Source of the DNA: Leishmania martiniquensis
Taxonomy: Eukaryota > Euglenozoa > Kinetoplastea > Trypanosomatida > Trypanosomatidae
Reading direction: 5' to 3'
DNA length: 64,000 bases
NCBI RefSeq assembly: GCF_017916325.1
Contig: NC_090152.1
Span: 318,001-382,000 of the forward strand
The translations under genes were made by a program, and so were the position numbers. Shown here one piece after another: positions 27,386 through 37,300 of the stretch. Under the pieces are notes generated by a model. It worked only from the letters and a program-made list of their open reading frames with translations. It ran no database searches and was not told where the DNA came from. The stretch's first letter is position 1; the number at the start of each line of letters is the position of its first letter.

Positions 27386-29059
27386 CTACTTGGCACCCCA
27401 CGTCCACGTCCTGCTCACCTCCCTCTTCGCTTCATGCACGGGTACGACTCCGACGCCATTTCCAGTAAGGAAGCCAACGTTCGAGGCACGGTTCGCAGAG
27501 GTCGATAGCACGGTCTGCCCCACCCTCACGGCGGAGTTCACCACCGCGCGCCCGCTCTGCTGTGACGACACGATGGCGCGTAGCGACCACGTCAGGAGAT
27601 AGTCTGCGCAGCTGGCGGTCACGCACAGCTCCTTGGTGCCGGGAAAGCGATCGAACTTCGCGCTTTGGAAGCGCACGGCGCTTGCCCCACCCATGCGCAG
27701 TGTCTGCTCCGGTGACGGCTGCAGGATGACTGGCTGCGGCTTTTTCTCGCCCATCCGACTCTGAAACCCCGTCGACTCCTTGTCGTGGCTGTCCACAAAC
27801 TTCGTCTCAATGAACAGCAGAAAGGAGGCGGTGGCCGCGACGATGTACTGGCCGTCGGCTGTGACGTCGAGGTCGAGGATCGGGACCTTGGTATCCAGCA
27901 GCGTCTTGGCAGTTTTCGGGAAGTACCCACCAGATGGCCTGCGCGCACCGGGTGGGCCGGTGTAGAGCCGGATGTTCCCACACCCGTCACCAATGACGAG
28001 GTAGCCGTTCTGCGAGGTAGCATGGCATGTGAAGTCCTTCCGGAGCGACGACAAGGCGTAGTCTGTCGGCTGCTTCCCATCTTCCACGACGACGCAGCTG
28101 CGGGGGTCCATGCGGACGTCGATATTGAAGGCGACGTTTCGACCGAGGCACGTGTAGACGGGACCCGAGCTCGCTGCTGTGTGATTGGCGTAGGCCACAC
28201 TCTGCACCGGCATGTCTGCCGGTTTGTATTCCTGCACAACGGTGCCGCGCGCGAGGTCCACCTGCTGCACGGCAGCGTTGCGCCCGCCAAAGAGCAGCAT
28301 AGTGACATCGCCCTTTTCGAGAAGACTTCCGGTGGAGGTTCCATCGACGCCGCGCACGACGAGCTTCTCCATGGCGTCCCGGTCAAAGCCTCGCTCCGTC
28401 TGCGGAAGCGCCTGCATCTCCAGACTGGCCTCCTCGTTGCACTTCTTGAGGACGAGGACGCGGTTGAACTGCAGCGACTCTGCGGAGCAAATATTGCCAG
28501 CACCGGTACTCGCCTTTGTTAAATGACCTGCGTCGAACTCGAACACTGGCTCGCTGGCGTCTTCGTTAACGACCTCGCACGTGGTGGCGCCGCCAAGGTA
28601 CTGGTACCACTCGTCCTCCGGGTCCACCTCGTCGTAGCCGGTGAGGAGGCTGTAGGTGCAGCGGTTGTATAGCTCCACAAACTGCTGCATACGCATCGGC
28701 GCCGTCACCTGCGCAGCGCGCCCCGCTGGAGCGGCGAAGCGAAAGGCAACAGTCTCCAGCTCTTCATCGATGATCGCTGGCCAGTGCACTGACGCCGCTG
28801 GTGCGGAGTAGGAGAGCTGAAGGTCCACTCCGATGGGTTGCTCGAAGACCTTCTCCTCGCCCTCGGCCACGGCGATGATGTACTCCACACCGCTGTCGTT
28901 ATTGCTGGCGGCGACTGACGTCTTCTTGCGCTTCAGGAGAGAGATGGTGAAACTGTCGACGTCGCCGAGAGGCTCGTAGTAGGGGCGCTCGCCCTCCTTC
29001 CCAGCGTACTGATAGAGGGTGCCCTGGCTGGTGAACAGCTCCATGGTGGACGCCGACAT
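27386..29059 (-). CDS. VID27-like WD/beta-propeller protein
   Basis: 557 aa. The second half matches VID27 proteins: VQQVDLARGTVVQEYKPADM followed by CLGRNVAFNIDVRMDPR, then propeller-like strands DGCGNIRLYTGPPG, ILDLDVTADGQYIVAATASF and a C-terminal LLTWSLRAIV. The N-terminal half holds the PH-like part of the family (VEYIIAVAEGEEKVF, DEELETVAFRF). VID27 was named from vacuole import and degradation in yeast, but its biochemical role is not settled; plants and protists have it too. Length is typical of the shorter family members. ATG at 29059; a second ATG five codons in is also possible. A strong pyrimidine tract plus AG near 29094 predicts a very short 5' UTR of about 35 nt. Confidence 0.88.
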   Translation of the reverse strand: MSASTMELFTSQGTLYQYAGKEGERPYYEPLGDVDSFTISLLKRKKTSVAASNNDSGVEYIIAVAEGEEKVFEQPIGVDLQLSYSAPAASVHWPAIIDEELETVAFRFAAPAGRAAQVTAPMRMQQFVELYNRCTYSLLTGYDEVDPEDEWYQYLGGATTCEVVNEDASEPVFEFDAGHLTKASTGAGNICSAESLQFNRVLVLKKCNEEASLEMQALPQTERGFDRDAMEKLVVRGVDGTSTGSLLEKGDVTMLLFGGRNAAVQQVDLARGTVVQEYKPADMPVQSVAYANHTAASSGPVYTCLGRNVAFNIDVRMDPRSCVVVEDGKQPTDYALSSLRKDFTCHATSQNGYLVIGDGCGNIRLYTGPPGARRPSGGYFPKTAKTLLDTKVPILDLDVTADGQYIVAATASFLLFIETKFVDSHDKESTGFQSRMGEKKPQPVILQPSPEQTLRMGGASAVRFQSAKFDRFPGTKELCVTASCADYLLTWSLRAIVSSQQSGRAVVNSAVRVGQTVLSTSANRASNVGFLTGNGVGVVPVHEAKREVSRTWTWGAK

Positions 29060-29898
29060 TGCTACCTACCCACCTACTTACCGAGAGGGAGAGACTGATG
29101 GGAGGGGGAGGAGAGCGGCTTATCGGTAGGAAGGAATCGTAGAGCGATGGCAATGAGGCAGAGGGCGATGGCGTGCAAAGGCCAGGTAGAATATAAGGGA
29201 AACAGCAGTGAAGGGATGAAGCTGAATAAGATGCGACAGCCGGGCGCGGTGGACACTTAGCACCTGTGCATGCGTGCGTATGGGAAAGTGGATGGGATGA
29301 GGGGGGAGGGAAGGCGGACAGGCTGTCGGGTGTCGCCACCATCGCCGCCGCCGCCGCCGTCGCCCGCCCGCGCGCAGAGGAAACGGGGGCGTAGAGAGCG
29401 AGTGAAGGAGAGGGAGGGACAAGGGTGTGCCTGATGCGGTGAAAAGCTGAGTCGAAGCATGACGGCAAAGGTGGACCGCCGAGATGCAGAGAGGCGTTTG
29501 CGTGTGTACGTGTCTGCGCGTGTGTGGGAGGGGCAGCGAATCGACAAAGCGGCGGCCGCACGTGACGACGCACGCGGCCATCGCATTTTTGGTGCGCTTC
29601 ACACGCCCTCCCTTTTCGGTTGCTTTATCCTCCCCTCCCCTCCTTAGGGAGGGCTTAAGAAGGGACACTCCACACATGCGGCACCTACGCACACGTACCA
29701 GAAGACAAGAGATGAGCTGCCACACACGCAGACGACGGCCTGTCCACAACCTCACACATTTGCAGCTCAAGACGGACCGGAGACGTGCACACACACACAC
29801 ACACACAGGCAGGCAGGCAGGCAGAGAGAGAGACGGGGCGATTCCGCCGCCCTCGCCTTCTGCCCCTCTCCCCCCGCTAGCGCATGTCTCTGTTGGGC
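29060..29898. other. Intergenic region with AC and AGGC microsatellites
   Basis: About 840 bp. (AC)n at about 29788-29806 runs directly into (AGGC)n at about 29807-29824 and a GA tract. GCC repeats near 29341-29370. No gene; the overlapping minus frames are low-complexity. Confidence 0.5.
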
Positions 29899-32800
29899 TC
29901 ACATCCTGTCACCACTGCTCCGTATGAGTGTCACGTCTGTCATGCGGACTGGCGTTGCCGTGACGCAGCTTAGTGCCATCTCTTTCACGATTGCTTGCAG
30001 CGTGCCCCACGGCCCTTCGCTGTCGAGCTGCGATGATGACGCACTGCTTTGGCGCTGCGTACCGCTCACACTACCTCTTGCGGTCTGGAGGTGACGCCAG
30101 AGAACTACTGCTTGCCGCAGGGTTCTAGGCAGCGCCTCAACGTGGTCAAGTCGGCGACCAGTCGCACCGGCACTGCGCAGTATCTGGCCGTGTTTTTGCT
30201 TGTGTTGCCGCTGTAGTGGCGATGACGGGTGTGCAGACACATCAACGCTCCCGTCTGCGCCAACTGTGGCAACGAGGAGTCTCCATATTTCCTCCAGCTC
30301 GGCGCGCGACGTCTCCTCGCTCGACACGGGTGGCCACTCACCGCGCTGTTCGAGCCTGTCCGCGGAAGTTGACGCGTGACCCTCTCTAATGCACGCGGGT
30401 GAAGCGAGAGTGATGGGGAGCCACAGGTGCGTGAGGTGGTCTATCGGCGCCACCACCTCCGCCTCTGAGATGACGGCGAACAGCACCGGACCAGAGGCAG
30501 CGGTAGGGCAACTGTCGCCGTTTCGGACCCTCGTCGCACTATTTGCTGCCACCCACGCAGCCGCTGCCTTGCCACACGCGATCACCACGTCAGCCTCGTC
30601 CTGCAAGGCACCCAACTGGGTGGTCGCCTCGTCGCAAAAGAGGAGGAGAAGACCGCCACGCTGATGCCACAGAACCGGTGCCGGGCAGCTGACGGCCGCA
30701 GAAGAGGCCGGGGAGGTGATCTCGTGCACCGCCCACGGCGAAAAGAAGGCGCGGAGCGTTCGTAGGTACTGCTCTGTGCCGAGGTTGGGGTGGTGGGTTG
30801 GGTTCCCGCGTGGGAGCACTAGCGCAATGCGGGGAAGGGAGCCGAAGAGCGTGCCAACACAGCAGCAGGGAGCTTTGCGGGGGGTGGGCGTTGCCGGTGG
30901 GCGCCCATGCGCTGCCGCCGGCCCCGTCGCCTCGGCGTCTTGTTCGGGTGGCGGGGTAGATTCCAGTGGCCCGGTTGCGAGTTGCTGCGGCCCATCGTCT
31001 CGAATGCCGGCGCCCCGCCCTCTACTGCTGCGCGCCCTGCCGGCTCGGAAGCGACCCGCACTGGCGAAGACGTCCGCCACCAGTGCGTACACCGCCGCAA
31101 ACACCGGGAACGCCTCGCCAAACCGCGATGGGTCGACGCACCACTTTACGTAAAGGTCTTCGATGCTGCTCAGCACCTCTGCGGCGCCCCATCGATCGCC
31201 GCTGCCGCGGTGCGCATCGCCCACTGTGGTGGGCACATCTGCCAGGGGGGTGTCAGGCGCCTTCACAACAACCGCCGTGGCGTCCGCAAAGATGTCGAAA
31301 AGCGTCGCTGCCGCAGCGTCTGTGAAGCTGCCAAGGGCGATCCGCTCAAGCAGAGCTGGGGTCAGCGCTTGCGTTCTTGCGGCAGCCGTTTCGGATGCGG
31401 TGCCGGCCGTCTCCGCCACTCGCGGACGCTTTCGGGCAGCCTTCGTGGCGGGGGAGCTGTTGCGCGTCGCCGCCGCTTCACCGTCTCGCTGAGCGACGAC
31501 GCCGTCGCCCGTCCCCTTGCAGAGTGGTGGAGGGGTGCTCGCCCACACGGTAGACAATAGGGTTAATTGCTCAGGGCTGCACGGGACGAGAACCTTGTTG
31601 TCGCCAAAGACGGCACCGGACACCTTGACAACAGTCGTTGCGGCTGCCGTGGGTGCCGTGGATGGCTGCTGCTGCTGCTGCTTTGTCCCTGTGGAGGAGA
31701 CATCCAGGGTGCCAGCAGCCGACGTTGGCCGTGGTGGCGACGGTGCTGGGACGTCCTGCAACAGGCACACTAGGCGGTCTTCCACGAGGTGCGGCATGAG
31801 GCGCTGGAGCACTGCTTCTGCTGTGATGTGCTGATGCGGTACGACCAACTCATGGTGCTCCGCTACTTGCTGCTGCTGCTGCTGCTGCGTGACGTGCTCC
31901 TTGAAGCTGACTAGCGAGTCCACCGGTGGGGCGGCTGCGAGCAAACGGCGCAGCTGTGCTTCCATGAAGGCCACTACCTCCGCGCTCGCCTCCTCACCGC
32001 CGGCCCTTGTCATTGAGGCACCATTCCCCCTCTTGGCCTCTTCCTCTGCACATTCTTCTCCAGTGTCGTCACGCAGCATGCAAAGCCAGACCTTGCACTG
32101 TGCCCCGAAGGCGTGCGAGGTTGACGGCGACGGCAGAGCGCGGCCTACGTGGGTGCCGTCGAGCAGCTGCACGACGTGGCCACGCAGCGTCATGAAGGCG
32201 TGAAAGCGACGCAGCGTGGCGTAGCTGTCGAAGATGACAAGGACAAGCGGTGGCACGGACGCTGCGTGGGCGGCAAGGACGCTTCCACGAAGTTGCCGAG
32301 CAGGAGGGGAGGGCTCCGCCGCGGGGTCGGTGAGCGAGCGGCGGCGGCGGCTGCAGCGCTGCTCCATGTACGCGTTGACCTGCTGGAAGATGCCAGAGAA
32401 AAAAACGTGTACACTCGTCGGGGCAACGTAGCGGGCCAGCATGGTGGGGAGTGACGTAGCAAGAGCCGTCACCCCAGCGCTGCTGGCCGGAAAAGCTGCC
32501 TTGTCAGCCGTAGTGGCCGAAGGAGATCGCCGGGCCGCCGGGGAGGGGGTGGCAGTCGTGGCGGTGGGATTCAGCGCGGCAGGTATCGCCGCCGTGTCTT
32601 GTTCTGATGCCCCTTGTGCCACACCTTTGCAGTTGCGCGCCATCTTCGCGTGCGTCGGCTCGTCGTCGTCATCGCTGAGGCAGTAGAGTCGACGGAGTCG
32701 TGCCACGCAACGCTCCTGCTGCCGCTGCCGCTGCGCCGACAACGGTGATGACTCCGGTGCGAAGGCAAGCGTGGAGGGGGCCGCGTGGAGAGCGCGGTAG

Positions 32801-33525
32801 ACGTCATTCACCGGGAGTGGCCCGTCCTGCGGGGTGACCTGCAACACACGCTCCAGCAAAGAGCAGCGGGGTGGAGCAACACTGTTCTCCTCGCGTAGCC
32901 ACCGTGAGAGACACGCTGGTGGGCATGGCACGCATTCGTACATCGACACGGCCTCGTCATCGATGCCTGGATCCGTGAAGAGGAAAGACACTGTGACTGT
33001 ACCAGCCATCACCTGAATACCGGTCACCTCGGCGAGCGCGTAATGCAAGTGATAGGTAGGAGGCGGCGGCGACATTGGCTGGGGCGTCACCGCGGCGGTC
33101 GAAGATCCAGTGGAAATGCCGCCGCTTGCACACGCCGACGGGCCACCGCGCACTTGACGCTCCGCGCGGACGCGATAGGGCGCAAAGACGACCGAGCCGA
33201 TGGATAGGGCGCCGAGAGGCTGGTCGGAGTCGTGAGTCGGCACAGCCTGTGCGGACAGTGGTGAAGCAGAGGAAGGCGACTGTGCCCCTTCTGCTTCCTC
33301 TGCTTGTTTGACGTTTGTGAGCGCGACAGCGTGTCGAGACGACGGCACCGCGGAAGGCCGCCACAGTGCGAGAAGGCCCAACGCGGACACCGAAGAAATG
33401 ACGTCTTGGCGACGAGATGCCTTCTGCAGATGCTGACCGCGTTCGTCTTCCGTGCATGGCTCAGCTTTCAACGCATCGCCGAGCCGCGAGCACACGCATC
33501 CGTCAGCTGCAGACGCGGTACTCAT
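29899..33525 (-). CDS. Large hypothetical protein, 1208 aa
   Basis: I do not recognise a domain. The frame is open for 1208 codons with strong GC3 bias, so it is coding. Visible features: an ordered N-terminal third with beta-strand-like segments (ALAEVTGIQVMAGTVTVSFLF, VPPLVLVIFDSYATLRRFHAFM, GHVVQLLDGTHVG); glutamine runs from CAG repeats near residues 545 and 614; Ala/Thr-rich linkers; and an ordered C-terminal part with PRIALVLPRGNPTHHPN, LLLFCDEATTQLG, EADVVIACGKAAAAWVA and LFAVISEAEVVAP. The last strands look Rossmann- or helicase-like but no nucleotide-binding motif is present. Probably kinetoplastid-specific or highly diverged. ATG at 33525 is first in frame. Confidence 0.8.
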   Translation of the reverse strand: MSTASAADGCVCSRLGDALKAEPCTEDERGQHLQKASRRQDVISSVSALGLLALWRPSAVPSSRHAVALTNVKQAEEAEGAQSPSSASPLSAQAVPTHDSDQPLGALSIGSVVFAPYRVRAERQVRGGPSACASGGISTGSSTAAVTPQPMSPPPPTYHLHYALAEVTGIQVMAGTVTVSFLFTDPGIDDEAVSMYECVPCPPACLSRWLREENSVAPPRCSLLERVLQVTPQDGPLPVNDVYRALHAAPSTLAFAPESSPLSAQRQRQQERCVARLRRLYCLSDDDDEPTHAKMARNCKGVAQGASEQDTAAIPAALNPTATTATPSPAARRSPSATTADKAAFPASSAGVTALATSLPTMLARYVAPTSVHVFFSGIFQQVNAYMEQRCSRRRRSLTDPAAEPSPPARQLRGSVLAAHAASVPPLVLVIFDSYATLRRFHAFMTLRGHVVQLLDGTHVGRALPSPSTSHAFGAQCKVWLCMLRDDTGEECAEEEAKRGNGASMTRAGGEEASAEVVAFMEAQLRRLLAAAPPVDSLVSFKEHVTQQQQQQQVAEHHELVVPHQHITAEAVLQRLMPHLVEDRLVCLLQDVPAPSPPRPTSAAGTLDVSSTGTKQQQQQPSTAPTAAATTVVKVSGAVFGDNKVLVPCSPEQLTLLSTVWASTPPPLCKGTGDGVVAQRDGEAAATRNSSPATKAARKRPRVAETAGTASETAAARTQALTPALLERIALGSFTDAAAATLFDIFADATAVVVKAPDTPLADVPTTVGDAHRGSGDRWGAAEVLSSIEDLYVKWCVDPSRFGEAFPVFAAVYALVADVFASAGRFRAGRARSSRGRGAGIRDDGPQQLATGPLESTPPPEQDAEATGPAAAHGRPPATPTPRKAPCCCVGTLFGSLPRIALVLPRGNPTHHPNLGTEQYLRTLRAFFSPWAVHEITSPASSAAVSCPAPVLWHQRGGLLLLFCDEATTQLGALQDEADVVIACGKAAAAWVAANSATRVRNGDSCPTAASGPVLFAVISEAEVVAPIDHLTHLWLPITLASPACIREGHASTSADRLEQRGEWPPVSSEETSRAELEEIWRLLVATVGADGSVDVSAHPSSPLQRQHKQKHGQILRSAGATGRRLDHVEALPRTLRQAVVLWRHLQTARGSVSGTQRQSSASSSQLDSEGPWGTLQAIVKEMALSCVTATPVRMTDVTLIRSSGDRM

Positions 33526-34355
33526 CTCTGCGCGCGTGTGTGTATGTGTATGTGTGTGGGGGTGGGTGGGCTGGTGAAGGAGGAGGGCTGGACACTGCTC
33601 ACCGATCCAACAGACCAGGCGTGAGAGTGGTGCAGCTGTGTTGGCCTGGAAGCGATCCCCAAGACGATTCAGATCACGTGAAGAGAGGGGGCCTGTGTGT
33701 ATGTGTGTGCGTGTATCTGCGCATTCTATGAAAGAACCGATGACACGCAGGAGGGAGAGAGGGGTCTATGCTGAAGAAGCTGTTTCGCACCACGTCTATG
33801 TGGCGGTGTGTACGTATGCGGACACGTTACACGTCCCCGCCGTGTCTTTCCCCCCTCCCTCTCACGCTTACGCTTTTCTGCTCGTATGCGTGTGCGCGTG
33901 CCATCTCGTGGAGTGCGCCGCAAAAGAAAAGACCGGCCATGTATAGAGAGAGGACATAGAGAGGGAGACGAGTACGTGGGCATGGGGCGTGGGTGGCGCC
34001 GAGTAACCGTCGACCCCTGAAATCACTCGAATTGGACACGTGCATGTCCGGCATTGAGCTGCAACGCCATGCACATCCACCACTACCGCCGCCCGTCCCC
34101 ATCTATCGTCTTCGTGCCCGAATCGATCTCTGTTTCAGGACCCCCCGTCGCAAGGGGAGGTGAGGAGGTGACGTGGGCAGAAGGGGTGGGGGCGACGGTG
34201 AAGCAGTTCTGGCGCGCTGATTCGACGGCCCTTTTTTCCGTTTCGCTGAGGTGCTAGCGCTTTGGCTGACGGAGCAGACATGAGAGCAGAGGTGGCAGTC
34301 CGACAGACAGAGAGAGAGAAGGGCGCGCGGGGGAGCTCGGCGTTCGCCTCCCTTG
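33526..34355. other. Intergenic region, no gene seen
   Basis: About 830 bp with GT-rich tracts (33538-33575, 33690-33715) and pyrimidine tracts. 3' flank of the MLH3-like gene and 5' flank of the 1208-aa gene. Confidence 0.5.
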
Positions 34356-37300
34356 CTATTTTGCGGGGGTGAGGTGGGTGAAGGAGGGGCGGCCGTGCGA
34401 GCACACGTAGTACTGTTCGACGCAGTCTAGCGCGGCCACCATAGAGCGCGCTGAGGCGGGGCGAAGAAGGTCGCCAAACATGACGGCTCCACGACACGAG
34501 CGCGAGATGAGGAAGTCGAGGAACACGGAGGGGACGGGCAGCGAAGACGGCGCCGAGGAGCGCGGTGCCTGCGATGGTCCAGGGCAGCGGCGACACGAAG
34601 AGGCGGGGTCAGTGCCAGTGGTCTGCAGTGGCATGAAAGCGACGTCGAGCCCCACTTTCGCTGCGGCACTCACCGCCTCGAGCTCCTCCACCGTTTGCTG
34701 CAGGGCCTGCGTGGAGGTGACGTGGCACACGACCCCCTCCACCTCCAAACGCGGCCATGCAACAACAGCCGTGGCTAGTGAGTGTCGAGCGCGCAAACGT
34801 GTAGACTGGTCGGCACGTACGTCGTCGGCCCACGCAGCCGCACTGCCACTCAGCATTTCTCCTTGCTGTACGCCTGCCACACCCTCGTGACGGAACCGCC
34901 ATCCCCACTGACGCAGATGTGCCTCCACGGCTGTCACACGCAGGCGCCACTCAGCAGGCAGGAACAGAGGAAATGACGCCGCCGCCAACGACGCACTCGG
35001 CGAAGACGCGTGAGCTGTGCCTGCGAGAGAACACATCAGCTGTGCAACGCGATGGCGGCGCGCCAGTGCTGTACGTGCGTGGGGGCTAAGCGACAAGGAG
35101 GCAAGCAGAGCGGATTGCGGGAGAGCACCAGACCCTGCGAGTATGCACTCACTCGCGGCACACTCCGACAAGGGGGGCAGCTCAGGATGACACACGTAGG
35201 TGTCCGCGAAGCAGAGAAAGAACTCCAGCCGCAGCCGCTCGTGAACCGCGTGCTGATCGGCGACCCACCACTGCAGTGCGTGTGGCTTAGGGTGGCATAC
35301 TGGACCCGGGGGGAGAGCTGCTTCTGGGCCGCAGGTCGACCTGAATGCATGCTGCGGGGTGGTGGGGGAGGTGATGATCAGAAACTTGCGCGCCCACTGG
35401 AGAACCGACACATCCGCTGAGAAGATGGTGGTGATTGGTGGCGTGCCCTCGGCCGAGACCGCTGGTGTGGCGCCGTCGGCGGCATCAGTGCCGCTGTTTT
35501 CGAAGCCTGTGCCGGCTCCCCTCTGTGGGAGCCATCGACATGGCGCCGCAAAGGCGCGGGGCAATCGGCGTAGGGCACTCCCTCGCCCCGTATCCAGCAG
35601 GTGCCGCATTCGCGTCAGCCCTTCCTCTGTGTTTAAGGCCTGCCGAGGAAGTGGGGACTGCGTAGTGCCGTGCAACTCGAGACAGGGGCGCGCTGCTGCC
35701 AAAGGGGGGCGCGTATGCCGTGCTGCTTGCTCCCCTTTTTCTTCTCTGATGACACGGTGCAGGCTGAGATTGAGGGTGACGGGGGTGCGACGCGGAGCAG
35801 CTGCCGAGGAGCTCACTTCGCGTCCAGTGGCGCTCGACCACAGCAGCGAGGCGGGGCGGAGTCGAACGTGATGCAGAGTGCCTGTACGACCAGCAGCATC
35901 CTCTAAACTCGCAGTCAAGCAGCTGCGCCTCGTGGGGGGCGGCGCCGGCACGTATGACTGCGTCCCGGTTACCGCGGCGGCTTCCAGCACTCGCTGGCAG
36001 AGGTACCGCACGCGTAACTGCACTTCCGCAGCGTTCTGCTCTACAGGCACGTGGTGCGGGCTGAGAGAGGGCCGCTGCTGATTTGTCGTGGCCGCGTGCA
36101 GAGGGGTTCTCTGGGCCGGCAGAACGCTCTTGTCCCGCTTAAGAGGGCTACCGTCACTATCACACCCTCGCCAGCCGCCGGTGAGGTGCTGCAGCGCTTC
36201 GCCGTAGAGTTGTGCAAAAGTCTGCTGTGCGGAATCTCCGTGTCGGGCTCGCTGCCGAGCCTCAGAGATAGAAGCGGGGACATACACACTCTTGACGAAC
36301 ACAAATACCGGGACTCCTGCTGTTGCTGCCACGGAGCCTGACACCCCAGAGAGCGGGGGTGCGCCGTGGCGACGCCGACGTGCGCTGGTGGCCACAATGT
36401 CGTAGGCCCAGTGCGTAGGCTCCAGCACACGGCAATGGGTCGGTCGCCACGCCGGTGGTGGAGCTGTTTGACTGCGAACGCCATCGCCGTCTTGAGGGTG
36501 CGCTCGATCATCTCGCACGAGTATCATGGGGAAGGTCACATGACGCTCAGTGAAGGTGGCAGCGCCCGAGGTAGGATGGGTGGTGAAGAGGACCGCGAAG
36601 TGACCAGGCCGCACCACCACCTCTGTGAACGCACCCTTTGCCGCCATCTCCTCCGGGGACCATACACCGTCTTCTCGACTGGGGGCGGCCACAGTTGGTG
36701 ACGATCGTCCTGCACGCAGCTCTGCAAGGATGGCGGCCGATGATGGGGCAGGTGAAGGCCCCGGCAGCAAGATGCCGAACGCGTCACACAGAAGGCGTGC
36801 CGTCGCCTCGCCGCGTGCGCTTCGGCACCCCGTCCCTCCGCCAACGTCTGCCCCTCGTGATGCCTGACACACCCAGAGGGCGCCGCTGTATAGGCCGTGG
36901 CGGTCTACGCGCAGTCCCGCTGCCGCCATGGAGTCAGGGTGCATGCCACCGCCACGACGACCTGTGCGCGGGGCAGAGGTGCAGCGAAGCGGTGTGGAGA
37001 GCGCGAGAGGGCGCAGAGGGCGTGTTTCAGGTGGCGCACGCCGGCCAGCACTCACATCACCGTAGCAGTCGTACTGCGTGATCATCGTGGCGGAGAACAC
37101 AGAGGCGCATTGAGCCCGCAAAGAGTCCTGGGCGAGCGACACGTCTCGCATTCCACTCGCACCGAGAGGTGTGTCGGTCAGATAGAGCGGCGCCAACAGC
37201 GTGCACACCGCCGTCTGGAACACGACCGCCACGAGGCGCTGCTGCTCCTCCCGCCGTGCACGCATGGCAGAAGCCGACTTGGAGGCCCACCGGGCGCGGT

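Noticed and set aside
29788..29824. AC/AGGC tandem repeats considered as a CRISPR-like array
   Set aside because: Simple microsatellites with no spacers, in a eukaryotic nuclear genome.
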